This document shows, piece by piece, positions 17,307 to 25,961 of a DNA stretch of 64,000 bases; position 1 is the first letter of the stretch; every line of letters starts with the position of its first letter. Under the pieces are notes generated by a model. It did not search any database and was not told the DNA's origin. It saw only the letters and a program-made list of their open reading frames with translations. The position numbers and the translations under genes were made by a program. The DNA is from Bacteroidaceae bacterium. GTDB lineage: Bacteria > Bacteroidota > Bacteroidia > Bacteroidales > Bacteroidaceae. Where the stretch lies: positions 621,178 to 685,177 of the forward strand of contig CABIVS010000003.1 of NCBI GenBank assembly GCA_902362375.1. Direction: 5' to 3'.

Positions 17307-18671
17307 ATGAAAGAGTTAGATTTGACACAAGGAAGCGTACCGAAGGTATTGTTGCTGTTTGCAGTACCTTTTTTAATTGCTAATGTGCTCCAAGCACTTT
17401 ATGGCGGGGCTGACCTCTTCGTTGTCGGACAATATGATGATTCGGCAAGTGTGGCAGCCGTAGCTATTGGTAGTCAGGTGATGCAGACAATAACAGGTAT
17501 TATTCTGGGTATTACTACCGGAACAACCGTACTGATTGCTATTGCTACCGGAGCCAAAGACAATCGGAAAGTAGCTTTTACAATCGGGTCTTCCGTATGG
17601 ATGTTTTCAATAACCGGCGTAGTGCTAACTTTGGTCATGGTACTTTTCCATGGTCAGATAGCAGAACTGATGCATACTCCCGTCGAAGCTATGGCAGATA
17701 CGAAAAACTATATTTTGGTATGCTCTCTGGGTATTCTGTTTATAGTGGGATATAATGTTGTATGTGGTATTTTGCGTGGATTGGGTGATTCTAAAACACC
17801 GCTTTATTTTGTCGGACTGGCATGTGTGATAAATATAGTGCTCGATTTTATATTGGTCGGTTATTTCCATTGGGGAGCTACAGGAGCGGCTATTGCTACT
17901 ATATCTGCACAAGGTGTCAGCTTTGGAATAGCACTCTGGTTCTTGTATCGGCACGGATTTTCTTTTGACTTTTCACGGAAAGATATTCGATTGAACCGGA
18001 ATCTGTCTAAAAAGATCATGGTGTTAGGAGCGCCTATTGCTTTGCAGGATGCTTTAATCAATGTTTCTTTTCTGATTATCACGGTCATTGTCAATCAGAT
18101 GGGAGTCATTGCATCTGCTTCCCTGGGTGTTGTTGAGAAAATCATCGTGTTTGCTATGCTGCCTCCGATGGCTATATCATCGGCTGTGGCAACCATGACT
18201 GCACAGAACTATGGAGCGGGGCTTATCAAGAGAATGAATAAATGTCTGGCTTCGGGGATTGGGATTGCTCTTGTTTTCGGTGTATCGGTTTGCGTGTATT
18301 CGCAATTCCTGCCGGAGACTCTTACTGCTTTCTTTACGAAAGATGCTGCTGTGGTGGCAATGGCGGCAGATTATTTGCGGGGATATAGCATCGACTGTAT
18401 CGTGGTTAGTTTCGTGTTCTGCATTAATTCTTATTTCAGCGGACAAGGAAACTCGTTATTCCCGATGATTCACAGTCTGATAGCCACTTTCCTGTTCCGT
18501 ATACCGTTGTCATACTGGTTCAGCCAGATAGATAGCTCGTCGCTGTTTATCATGGGATTTGCTCCACCCATTTCAACGGTCGTTTCATTATTGATTTGTA
18601 TCTGGTATTTACGATATACCCAAAGGAAATTATATTTGAGAGGCACAATGATGCCTGCTATGTCGAATTAG
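17307..18671 (+). CDS. MATE family efflux transporter
   Basis: 454 residues with about 12 membrane segments. The opening MKELDLTQGSVPKVLLLFAVPFLIANVLQALYGGADLFVVGQY (in parts) is typical of MATE proteins of the DinF/NorM-like branch, as is the internal duplication (NRNLSKKIMVLGAPIALQDALINVSF). It exports cationic drugs or metabolites using a Na+ or H+ gradient. The substrate may be hinted at by the leader RNA or by the radical SAM operon just upstream, but the terminator separates them. It is followed 40 bases later by a Crp-like regulator. Confidence 0.9.
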   Translation: MKELDLTQGSVPKVLLLFAVPFLIANVLQALYGGADLFVVGQYDDSASVAAVAIGSQVMQTITGIILGITTGTTVLIAIATGAKDNRKVAFTIGSSVWMFSITGVVLTLVMVLFHGQIAELMHTPVEAMADTKNYILVCSLGILFIVGYNVVCGILRGLGDSKTPLYFVGLACVINIVLDFILVGYFHWGATGAAIATISAQGVSFGIALWFLYRHGFSFDFSRKDIRLNRNLSKKIMVLGAPIALQDALINVSFLIITVIVNQMGVIASASLGVVEKIIVFAMLPPMAISSAVATMTAQNYGAGLIKRMNKCLASGIGIALVFGVSVCVYSQFLPETLTAFFTKDAAVVAMAADYLRGYSIDCIVVSFVFCINSYFSGQGNSLFPMIHSLIATFLFRIPLSYWFSQIDSSSLFIMGFAPPISTVVSLLICIWYLRYTQRKLYLRGTMMPAMSN

Positions 18672-18711
18672 GTGTTTTTAAGTGACATATATTAACTAAA
18701 ATCTATTTTGT

Positions 18712-19260
18712 ATGGAAGCTTATTTGAAGAAACTCTGTTTTGAGTATCAGGTGGATGAAAGAGAAGTGAAAGAGCTGTTGGCTCGAATGGAAATGGTGTA
18801 TCTGGATAAAGGAGAAACGATTGCTTCTGCCACAATGCCGGAGCAGAGCTTGTACATTATTGTTTCCGGTATTCTGCATACATATACCACTCATGAAGGA
18901 GAGGAGAGAACCAGCCGGTTTTTCTCTGCGGGTGATGCTGTGTTATGCTATAATTCAAGTCTGTATTCTATCAAGACACTGACGAAATGTGCTGCTTATT
19001 ACATCAGCGAAGAAGAGATTGAAGAGTTGTGTGCATCTTCAATTTCATTTGCGAATCTGGTCCGTCAACTGATGGAGTATCAGTTTTATTTTAAAGAGGA
19101 AGAGAATATGAGTGTCCGCAAACTGACAGTAAGGGAAAGGTATCTCTCTTTATTGGCGGAAATCCCGGATATTCTGTACAGGGTGCCATTGAAGCACATT
19201 AATCATTACTTGGGGGCAGATGTAACCAGTTTGGGGTATCTGGCCGGAGGTTCTAAATAG
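18712..19260 (+). CDS. Crp/Fnr-like regulator with short C-terminus
   Basis: 182 residues. The N-terminal cyclic-nucleotide-binding-like barrel is present (YLDKGETIASATMPEQSLYIIVSGILHTY, FFSAGDAV). A dimer helix and a winged-helix start follow (TVRERYLSLLAEIPDILYRVPLKHINHYLGADVTSLGYLAGGSK in segments). The family normally continues SLSRIRKxx in the recognition helix; here it ends LGYLAGGSK, so DNA binding may be altered or the end may be frameshifted. It probably regulates the MATE gene or itself. Confidence 0.75.
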   Translation: MEAYLKKLCFEYQVDEREVKELLARMEMVYLDKGETIASATMPEQSLYIIVSGILHTYTTHEGEERTSRFFSAGDAVLCYNSSLYSIKTLTKCAAYYISEEEIEELCASSISFANLVRQLMEYQFYFKEEENMSVRKLTVRERYLSLLAEIPDILYRVPLKHINHYLGADVTSLGYLAGGSK

Positions 19261-19289
19261 GAAATATAACCTAGACATATTTTTTCTAT

Positions 19290-19381
19290 GTATTCCTTAT
19301 CAGATGGCTCATGGCTTATTCAATCGAATCGATTTTGGAAAGTCTTTGGATTATTTGGTAAGGAATACTATTTTTGTATTC
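19290..19381 (+). promoter_or_regulatory. Promoter with inverted repeats before the AraC gene
   Basis: TTTG at 19345-19348, a 20-bp spacer, then TATTTTTG at 19369-19376, a near-perfect promoter. GTATTCCTTA (19290-19299) is repeated inverted as TAAGGAATAC (19359-19368), and GTATTC recurs at 19376-19381, bracketing the -7 box. These are candidate autoregulatory sites. The predicted start falls at about 19383, almost on the ATG. Confidence 0.55.
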
Positions 19382-19384
19382 TGA

Positions 19385-20263
19385 ATGAAAAACTCAATAC
19401 CTCGATATACTTTTTATAAGCATAAGTATGGGAGTGAACTTTTGGTCGATGTAGTAGAACTGAAGTATGTGAAGAAGTTCCTGGCTAAAAGTACTGTCCA
19501 CACTCTAAATTATTATGATATTACTTTCATAACAGAAGGTAAGGGAGCTTTTTCAGTCGATAACCAAACCTATGAAGCAATTCCATGTGACGTTCTTTTC
19601 TCTAAACCGGGGGAAATCCGGAACTGGGATACTCATCATATCATCAATGGATATGCTCTGATTTTCGAAGAAGAGTTTTTGTCTTCCCTCTTTAAAGATT
19701 CTTTGTTTGTACGGCATCTTTCGTTTTTTCAGATAGAAAGTTTTTCATCGCGACTACATTTGTCTGATGAACTTTATACACGCATACTTGAAACCTTGCA
19801 TGATATAAAGATGGAGATTGATTCGTATCAACAGGACGATGTACACGTTTTGAGAGCATTGCTTTATGAAGTCCTGATGTTGTTGGATCGTGCTTATCTT
19901 AAAAAGACTTCGATGGAAGAGGGCAGAAACAGGGAAGTTTCCAATAATCATGTAAGCAAATTCATGAATTTGGTTGCTACACATGCAAAAGAGCAACATT
20001 CGGTTCAATATTATGCAGATAAGCTCTGTATTACTCCTAATTATCTGAATGAGATGATAACCTCGACCATGGGGTTCAGTGCAAAACAATATATCCGGAA
20101 CAAGGTGATGGAAGAGGCTAAAAGGCTGCTTGTTTATACGGACTTTCCTATAGCTGATATTGCATTTGAACTCTGTTTTTCAACAGTTTCTTATTTTATC
20201 CGTAGTTTCCGGCAGCATACGGGAGAAACTCCATTATTGTATCGTAAAGCACACAAACCGTAA
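19385..20263 (+). CDS. AraC family transcriptional regulator
   Basis: 292 residues: an N-terminal cupin-like sensor (FITEGKGAFSVDNQTYEAIPCDVLFSKPGE in parts) and a C-terminal double helix-turn-helix (YYADKLCITPNYLNEMITSTMGFSAKQYI and IADIAFELCFSTVSYFIRSFRQHTGETPLLYR). The promoter start lies within a few bases of the ATG, so the mRNA may be nearly leaderless. It precedes the PNPOx-like gene by 92 bases and probably controls it. Confidence 0.9.
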   Translation: MKNSIPRYTFYKHKYGSELLVDVVELKYVKKFLAKSTVHTLNYYDITFITEGKGAFSVDNQTYEAIPCDVLFSKPGEIRNWDTHHIINGYALIFEEEFLSSLFKDSLFVRHLSFFQIESFSSRLHLSDELYTRILETLHDIKMEIDSYQQDDVHVLRALLYEVLMLLDRAYLKKTSMEEGRNREVSNNHVSKFMNLVATHAKEQHSVQYYADKLCITPNYLNEMITSTMGFSAKQYIRNKVMEEAKRLLVYTDFPIADIAFELCFSTVSYFIRSFRQHTGETPLLYRKAHKP

Positions 20264-20355
20264 AAAGTGCTATTTCTACCTTTCTTTTTATTGCATTACT
20301 TTTCTGGTATTTCTCTACTTTCGCATCAGATAATAAACCAATAATAAAAAGTAAA

Positions 20356-20778
20356 ATGATGAGAGACGCGGAAAAAACAGTAGGCAACATGATTGATAAG
20401 CTGAAAACAGCTTTTATCGGTTCGGTAGACGGTGAAGGATTTCCTACCATCAAAGCAATGCTGCAACCTAGAAAAAGAGAGGGCATAAAAACGATTTATC
20501 TGACAACAAACACTTCGTCCATGCGTGTGGCGCAATACCGGGAGAATAACCATGCATGTATCTACTTCTGTGATACGAGATTTTTTAGAGGTGTTATGCT
20601 ACGCGGCGCGATGGAGGTCTTGACGGACAGTGCCAGTAAAGAGATGATCTGGCAGGAGGGAGATACCATGTACTATCCGGAGGGAGTGACGGATCCCGAT
20701 TACTGTGTATTGAAGTTTACTGCTGTTTCAGGACGTTTCTATAGTAATTTTAAATCGGAAGATTTTGTGGTCGAATAA
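20356..20778 (+). CDS. Pyridoxamine 5'-phosphate oxidase-fold protein
   Basis: 140 residues, a split-barrel flavin-binding fold: FIGSVDGEGFPTIKAML, TIYLTTNTSSMRVAQYRENNHACIYF and FRGVMLRGAMEVL. This resembles general-stress-protein-26-like PNPOx-fold proteins, which bind FMN, F420 or haem and are often redox or detoxification enzymes. Met at 20356 or 20359 can start it. The role here is probably reduction of a xenobiotic under AraC control (inference). Confidence 0.8.
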   Translation: MMRDAEKTVGNMIDKLKTAFIGSVDGEGFPTIKAMLQPRKREGIKTIYLTTNTSSMRVAQYRENNHACIYFCDTRFFRGVMLRGAMEVLTDSASKEMIWQEGDTMYYPEGVTDPDYCVLKFTAVSGRFYSNFKSEDFVVE

Positions 20779-21214
20779 TGTCTATACTATTCCTCATAAC
20801 ATAATAAGTTCTGCCACTGGTTGATGATATTTTGCTTCCTTTATTTGATAAAGGAATCCGAGTAAACACTCTTATATTTTTATCTTAGCGGCAGTAGAGC
20901 TTATGTCTAACCCCACTTTATATGCATTCATATACCAAACATCTTAAATTAAACCCAATGTTTGACATCTGTGTCAGACGCAAATGTATGTAAAATATGG
21001 TAGATGCCGTGAGTCGTATTCAACGTTTTGGATTTAATTAGCGAATTGGAAAAATAGAAAGATGGGATGTGGAGGAGGAAAACGATTGTGTAAATAAAGA
21101 AGTAAATGAATTGTTGTGTATTTATATTACCTGTAGAGCTGTTCCGAAATTTTTTCGTGGTGAATGCTAAAATTATTGCTTACTCTATTTTTGACAAAAG
21201 AAAACGTCGTTTTT

Positions 21215-21306
21215 AATAAACCCGAATCCTGTTTATAATAAACTTTTTGATAGTTTTAGTAAAACGGTATTCGAGTTTATTATAAACTATTTGATAGCAG
21301 TTTTAG
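21215..21306. repeat. Interlaced direct and inverted repeats
   Basis: Unit 1 (21231-21259) and unit 2 (21275-21306) share GTTTATxATAAACTxTTTGATAG and GTTTTAG, unit 2 having a CAG insertion. Their first 13 bases are reverse complements of each other. An outer inverted repeat AATAAACCCGAAT / ATTCGAGTTTATT encloses unit 1. Confidence 0.7.
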
Positions 21307-21343
21307 AATTAGACGAGAGATTTTAAGCTGAATTATAAACAAA

Positions 21344-21375
21344 ATGGGGCAATAATCATTCGACTATTGCCCCAT
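21344..21375. terminator. Perfect 11-bp hairpin upstream of the AraC 3' end
   Basis: ATGGGGCAATA (21344-21354) pairs with TATTGCCCCAT (21365-21375). No T-tract follows. It may end transcription of the minus-strand AraC gene about 200 bases after its stop, or be an unrelated repeat. Confidence 0.45.
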
Positions 21376-21573
21376 ATCATATAGGAGTCGGTATTGTAAA
21401 ATACCGGGTTGTTTATGATTTATGTATGATTATTTCTATCTAATTTCATGCTTTTTATACTTTTTCTTTTCTCAAAGATACAACATAAAAAGTCATTTGT
21501 CAAGAGTCTGATGCGAAAAGTATCTTATCGGTTTTAAAAACAGAAGAAGAATTTTGCTTCTGGCAACTGATTT

Positions 21574-22479
21574 TTATCCGGCTTGTGCGCGGTACTCATT
21601 GGGAGTAGTTCCTATGACTTTCTTAAATACCCTGCTTAAATGATGGGGGTATTTAAAACCGAGTTCGTATGCTATTTCGCTGATTGTTTTATTACTTTCA
21701 ATCAATAGTTCTTTTACTTTTTCCATTATGGCCAGTTGGATATATTCCTGTGCGGACTTTCCGGTTTCCTTTTTTACCAGATCTCCAAAATAATTGGGAG
21801 AAAGGTGCATTTGTTCTGCACAGTATTGTACGGAGGGCAAACCGATCTCGGAGGGTTTGTCCGAATTGAAATATTGCTGAAGTATCTGTTCGAATTCGGT
21901 TAGTAAATCATGGTTGACTACTTCACGAGTGACGAACTGGCGTTCGTAAAAACGCACGCAATGATTGAGCAGGGTCTCTATATTGGAAGTCACAATTTGT
22001 TTGGTATGCTTGTCGATTGCATTTTCCAATTCTTCCCGTATTTCATGAAAACAGTTCAAGATGATCCGGCGTTCCCGGTCAGACATGTGAAGAGCTTCAT
22101 TAGATTCATAAGAGAAAAAAGTATAGTCTTTCATTCTGCGGGCAAGGGGAGTACCATATAACAAATCGGGGTGAAACATAAGCACAAGACCTTTGGGATT
22201 TATAGTCTCACCGCCATCATTCACACCGGCTATTTGTCCCGGAGAAATGAAAACTAACGTACCATCTTCGTAATCGTATTTGTTACGGCCATATTGAAGC
22301 ACACCGCAATCAAGTTCTTTATAGAACACACAATAAAAGCCGAAATTCTTTCGACAGTGCTTGAGGGATTGGAGCGTAGAGAAATCGGTTACACTAACCA
22401 GAGGATGCAGGGTTTCTGCACCTAGAAGTCTGTTATATTCCTGGATAGTTTCCAGTTTAATTATATTCTCCATATTCAT
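21574..22479 (-). CDS. AraC family regulator (paralogue 1)
   Basis: About 302 residues. I start at MNMENIIKLETIQEYN (22479) rather than the upstream Met at 22596, because the paralogue at 24989 begins at the matching MEEVIKLDEVDKYN. The N-terminal sensor carries LHPLVSVTDFSTLQ, CGVLQYGRNKYDYEDGTLVFISPGQ and FHPDLLYGTPLARRMKDYTFFSYE. The C-terminal HTH pair is YCAEQMHLSPNYFGDLVKKETGKSAQEYI and ISEIAYELGFKYPHHLSRVFKKVIGTTPNEYR. It is divergent from a flavodoxin gene whose promoter holds the shared operator. Confidence 0.9.
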   Translation of the reverse strand: MNMENIIKLETIQEYNRLLGAETLHPLVSVTDFSTLQSLKHCRKNFGFYCVFYKELDCGVLQYGRNKYDYEDGTLVFISPGQIAGVNDGGETINPKGLVLMFHPDLLYGTPLARRMKDYTFFSYESNEALHMSDRERRIILNCFHEIREELENAIDKHTKQIVTSNIETLLNHCVRFYERQFVTREVVNHDLLTEFEQILQQYFNSDKPSEIGLPSVQYCAEQMHLSPNYFGDLVKKETGKSAQEYIQLAIMEKVKELLIESNKTISEIAYELGFKYPHHLSRVFKKVIGTTPNEYRAQAG

Positions 22480-22546
22480 ATTCTTTTGTTTCACAACAAA
22501 AATAAAGGTTTTCAATGAGAATGCCATACGGGATATGTCATAAAAG

Positions 22547-22673
22547 GTAATTTGTGTTTGATATTCTGTAATTTGTGTTAGTGTGCTGATTTGCAATATC
22601 GTGTGCTTAGTAAAAATGGTTATAATATCAGTAATTTGTCTATTGTGTTACTTTCTATATTCCGGTAACTTTG
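22547..22673 (+). promoter_or_regulatory. Shared AraC-type operator plus promoter (copy 2, with extra half-sites)
   Basis: GTAATTTGTGTT occurs at 22547 and 22568, 21 bp apart, and GTAATTTGTCTA at 22631, a further 63 bp (three times 21). The 33-bp block of the other two promoters starts at 22610. The -7 box TAACTTTG is at 22666-22673, 56 bp from the block start, as in copies 1 and 3. It sits between the divergent AraC and flavodoxin genes. Confidence 0.7.
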
Positions 22674-22697
22674 CATCATCGAAAGGTAATAACTAAA

Positions 22698-23276
22698 ATG
22701 AAATTGAAGATGAGAAAATTAGTATTGATTATGATGATGTGTTTAGCGGCATTGAGTTCTTACTCATGTGCCCAAAGTGATGAACCGGTCACCCTGGTGA
22801 GTGGAAAGAAAATCCTTGTTGCTTACTTCAGCTGGGGAGGTACTACAAAACGTTTGGCGGAGGAGATTGCTTCACTTACAGGTGGCGATTTGTTTTCTAT
22901 TGAAACCGTTACACCTTATCCAACGGATTATACTCCTTGTACGGAGGTGGCGAAAGAGGAATTGGAGAAAGGTATTCGTCCTCCATTAAAAGATGTTGTT
23001 AAGAATATGGATGATTATGATATTGTTTTTGTAGGCTGTCCGGTGTGGTGGCATACAGCTCCAATGGCGATATGGTCATTTCTGGAAAGTAAAGAATACA
23101 ATTTGAAGGGAAAAATCATTGTACCATTCTGTACTTATGCAGCCACTTACCGAGATGAAACTTTGGCTAAAATAGTAGAACTTACTCCGGATTCAGAACA
23201 TTTGAAAGGTTTTGGCTCTACAGGTAGTACAAGTGGAGCAAAAGGTTGGTTGAAAGAAATTGGAATAATAAAATAA
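22698..23276 (+). CDS. Flavodoxin family lipoprotein
   Basis: 192 residues from the ATG at 22698; an in-frame ATG at 22671 would start inside the promoter's -7 box. An SpII signal ends at ALSSYSC. The flavodoxin fold shows ILVAYFSWGGTTKRLAEEI (FMN phosphate loop), YDIVFVGCPVWWHTAPMAIWSFL and VPFCTYAATYRDETL. It carries low-potential electrons in the periplasm, probably with the aldo-keto reductase and cupin/CMD enzymes encoded nearby. Followed by the broken start of an aldo-keto reductase. Confidence 0.85.
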   Translation: MKLKMRKLVLIMMMCLAALSSYSCAQSDEPVTLVSGKKILVAYFSWGGTTKRLAEEIASLTGGDLFSIETVTPYPTDYTPCTEVAKEELEKGIRPPLKDVVKNMDDYDIVFVGCPVWWHTAPMAIWSFLESKEYNLKGKIIVPFCTYAATYRDETLAKIVELTPDSEHLKGFGSTGSTSGAKGWLKEIGIIK

Positions 23277-23302
23277 CAATAGATACAAATAGGATAAGTA
23301 TT

Positions 23303-23350
23303 ATGAAGTATAGAGAATTAGGAAATAGTCGGCTTCGGGTGTCTGCTATC
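23303..23350 (+). pseudogene. Aldo/keto reductase 5' remnant
   Basis: ATG at 23303 opens MKYRELGNSRLRVSAI, the first 16 residues of an aldo/keto reductase (compare [16 protein letters not shown] at 32796). The homology stops abruptly at 23350. The frame then runs through unrelated sequence to a stop at 23425. It follows the flavodoxin gene just as an intact reductase follows the other flavodoxin (28595), so the module has lost this gene by deletion or insertion. Confidence 0.7.
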
Positions 23351-23351
23351 T

Positions 23352-23590
23352 TTAATCATAAGAAAGCATCTCGTCGTCAATTTCAGATATTGCTTTCTTT
23401 TCTGCATCCGAGAGGGGGGCAATAAAATGATTCCAAATCTTATTTTGTAGGGGGCTTCGAGTTTGAGATATTCTGTAAGTTTGGCTTTTATCGGACGTGT
23501 CATGTCTGACATGTAGGCTTCACTGTTTTCAAATGGAATGTATGTTCTGCTATTACTTCTGTTGGTATTGCCAAGTATAATATTGTTAAT
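23352..23590 (-). pseudogene. 3' remnant of an unidentified gene, frameshifted
   Basis: On the minus strand an open frame reads NRSNSRTYIPFENSEAYMSD... MTRPIKAKLTEYLKLEAPYK... FGIILLPP. It then hits a C6 run at 23412-23417 (GGGGGG on +). One base shift continues LSDAEKKAISEIDDEMLSYD and stops at 23352-23354. This abuts the reductase breakpoint at 23350. The residue pattern looks coding, but I do not recognise the family. It looks like the tail of a gene brought in by the rearrangement that cut the reductase. Confidence 0.45.
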
Positions 23591-23678
23591 TTATAAAAAG
23601 AGAGAACGAGCCGTTGATAAATAATTAATTTTGTAGCAACAAAGAGTGATATGGTAATGTGCATGGAACAGGGCATAA

Positions 23679-24950
23679 ATGGACAGAGTAATGAAAATGA
23701 TTGTAATATGTATTGTTGGCATTTGTAGCTTTTCTTTCTTATCTGCTCAAAATTTGGCAGATAATGTTATGGCGGAAAGAAGAGATAGTTTGCGTATCTC
23801 TACAACAACCAATTTTAGTAGAAGGCTTGATAAATTCTCATCTTCCCGTTTCTATCAGATGACGTATATCGGCATTCCGTTAATGGTTGGTGGCTTGATT
23901 GTAAAAAATGAGGACGATCATTTTCGAGGTTTACGTAACGACTATCTGCCCCGTTTCAATCGTCATTTGGATGATTATATGCAATATGCCCCTGCTGCAG
24001 TGATGCTTGGTATGAAAGCAGCCGGAGTGCAAAGTCGCAGCTCATGGGGTAGAATGCTCGTTTCCGACGCTTTTTCCGCACTGCTGATGGGTGGTGTGGT
24101 AAATACTTTAAAGCAAACGACAAACGTCGAACGTCCGGATGGCTCAAACAAACATTCTTTTCCATCCGGACATACGGCTACGGCATTTATGACTGCTACC
24201 ATGTTTACCAAGGAATACGGACATAAAAGTCCATGGGTAGGTGTCGGGGCATATAGTGTGGCTACTGCAACCGGTCTTATGCGGATGGCAAACAACAAGC
24301 ATTGGTTAAGTGATGTGCTGACGGGGGCAGGAATCGGAATATTGTCGACGGAAGTGGGGTATTATTTTGCAGATCTGATATTCAGGGAAAAAGGAATCAA
24401 TAGGTTTGCAGGTGAAGATAGGTTCGACAGAATGGATAGGCCTTCATTTGTCAGTTTGTATCTCGGATTGAATATCCCGTTGAGCAGTTATGATATCGAC
24501 GAACAAATGGAGTTCCGTACTTCATCAGGCAGTTCGGCCGGTGTGGAGGGGGCCTGTTTCTTTAATCCGTATGTAGGCGTGGGAGGGCGATTCACTGTTT
24601 CCAATACTTTGATTATTGTCAATGAAGAACAGGCAGAAAATAACACATTTGATGCGATATCGCTTTGCGGAGGAAGCTATTTTTCATATCCGTTGTCTTC
24701 ACGATGGCTGATAGGCAGTAAACTTCTGGGTGGATACGTGCATTATCCACAATTGGAATTAACTGACCGGTCGGTTTCTGCAAGAAATGGTTTCTGCATG
24801 GGAAGTGGGGTTTCCTTGACGTTCAAAGCAAAGGAATATTATGGAATCCGTTTTTTTCTCGACTATGATTTGCTTCCGTCGCATAGTAGGAACAGTGGTG
24901 AGTATATGAATATGCTTACTTTAGGGTCATCATTTATGATTACGTTTTAA
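23679..24950 (+). CDS. PAP2-family phosphatase with C-terminal barrel-like domain
   Basis: 423 residues with a signal peptide (CIVGICSFSFLSAQ). The PAP2 signature is complete: KQTTNVERPDG, SFPSGHTATAF and NNKHWLSDVLTG (catalytic His). PAP2 enzymes remove phosphates from lipids such as undecaprenyl-PP, PgpB substrates or lipid A. The C-terminal 170 residues are rich in alternating aromatic strands and may form an outer-membrane barrel, an arrangement seen in Bacteroidetes (recalled). Start at 23679 or Met at 23691. No operon partner is obvious. Confidence 0.85.
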   Translation: MDRVMKMIVICIVGICSFSFLSAQNLADNVMAERRDSLRISTTTNFSRRLDKFSSSRFYQMTYIGIPLMVGGLIVKNEDDHFRGLRNDYLPRFNRHLDDYMQYAPAAVMLGMKAAGVQSRSSWGRMLVSDAFSALLMGGVVNTLKQTTNVERPDGSNKHSFPSGHTATAFMTATMFTKEYGHKSPWVGVGAYSVATATGLMRMANNKHWLSDVLTGAGIGILSTEVGYYFADLIFREKGINRFAGEDRFDRMDRPSFVSLYLGLNIPLSSYDIDEQMEFRTSSGSSAGVEGACFFNPYVGVGGRFTVSNTLIIVNEEQAENNTFDAISLCGGSYFSYPLSSRWLIGSKLLGGYVHYPQLELTDRSVSARNGFCMGSGVSLTFKAKEYYGIRFFLDYDLLPSHSRNSGEYMNMLTLGSSFMITF

Positions 24951-24988
24951 ATCGTAGCATATTTTATTCTTGCCTTTTTATATAAAGA

Positions 24989-25885
24989 CTAATTCTGTGA
25001 GCGGAATTCATTGGGGGTACAACCCGTAATCCGTTTGAACATCCGGCTTAGATGTTGCGGATATTGGAATCCTAGTCCGTAAGCAATTTCACTTGTAGTC
25101 TTATCTGTTGCCAGCAAAGCTTCTTTGGCGCGTTCGATCAGTTTATTCTGGATATATTCCGAGGCGGTCTGTCCCGTCTGTTTGCTAATCATATCTCCGA
25201 AATAGTTTGCTGATAGAAATACTTTGTCGGCAAAGTATTTAACAGTAGGTAATCCCTCTCGTAGCGGAGTCTCGTTGTCGAAATACTCATCCAGCAACCG
25301 TTCGAAACGGACAATGATGTCTTTGTTCACTTCTTCGCGTGTTGTGAACTGCCGTTCGTAGAAACGCATGCAATAATCGAGCAGTAGTCCGATATTGGCA
25401 CAAATTAATCGGCGGCTGTGCTTGTCTATGTTGTGTTTCAGTTCTATTTCAATCTTATGTAGACAATCCATCACGGTCTCCCGTTCTTCCTCTGAAAGGT
25501 GTAATGCTTCACGGGTTTCGTAGGAAAAGAAAGAATAGTTCTTGATCTCCTGACCGAGTGCCGTGCCACGAATCAGGTCGGGGTGAAACAGGATGCCGTG
25601 AGCATTTGGCTGGACATTTTTAACCATCTTGGTTTCCGTTACCTGACCCGGAGCAAAACTGACAATCGTGCCGTCCTGATAGTCATAGTTCTGACGGCCA
25701 TACATGATATTTCCGCAATAAGTATCTTTCAGAAAAAGAGCATATACGCCGTAGTTGATCTTGAAATGTTCCGGCCACTGCGTTGCTTTCGACAGATCGA
25801 CAACACTTACCAATGGGTGTCGTGTTTCGAGTCCGAAAAGTTTGTTGTATTTATCTACCTCATCAAGTTTAATAACCTCTTCCAT
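24989..25885 (-). CDS. AraC family regulator (paralogue 2)
   Basis: 298 residues, closely similar along its length to the regulator at 21574 (HPLVSVVDLSKATQW, NYDYQDGTIVSFAPGQ, FHPDLIRGTALGQEIKNYSFFSYE, HTH segments FADKVFLSANYFGDMISKQTGQ and SEIAYGLGFQYPQHLSRMFKRITGCTPNEFR). It is divergent from the ABM/CMD-cupin/acetyltransferase/flavodoxin/reductase run and probably activates it through the operator at 25962. Confidence 0.9.
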   Translation of the reverse strand: MEEVIKLDEVDKYNKLFGLETRHPLVSVVDLSKATQWPEHFKINYGVYALFLKDTYCGNIMYGRQNYDYQDGTIVSFAPGQVTETKMVKNVQPNAHGILFHPDLIRGTALGQEIKNYSFFSYETREALHLSEEERETVMDCLHKIEIELKHNIDKHSRRLICANIGLLLDYCMRFYERQFTTREEVNKDIIVRFERLLDEYFDNETPLREGLPTVKYFADKVFLSANYFGDMISKQTGQTASEYIQNKLIERAKEALLATDKTTSEIAYGLGFQYPQHLSRMFKRITGCTPNEFRSQN

Positions 25886-25961
25886 AATCCTTTCTTTTAT
25901 ATTCTTTATCGCAAATATAATTCATTTTATTTGAATTATAGATGGCTTTATTACAGAATCG

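Larger units (their letters stand above)
20779..21573. other. 795-base intergenic region with repeats and hairpins
   Basis: No protein gene is recognised. It contains an imperfect direct repeat (21231-21259 and 21275-21306) with palindromic GTTTATAATAAAC cores, an inverted repeat of 13 bases (21215-21227 and 21269-21281, one mismatch), a hairpin at 21344-21375 and a small hairpin CGGTATT-GTAA-AATACCG near 21390. Confidence 0.6.
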
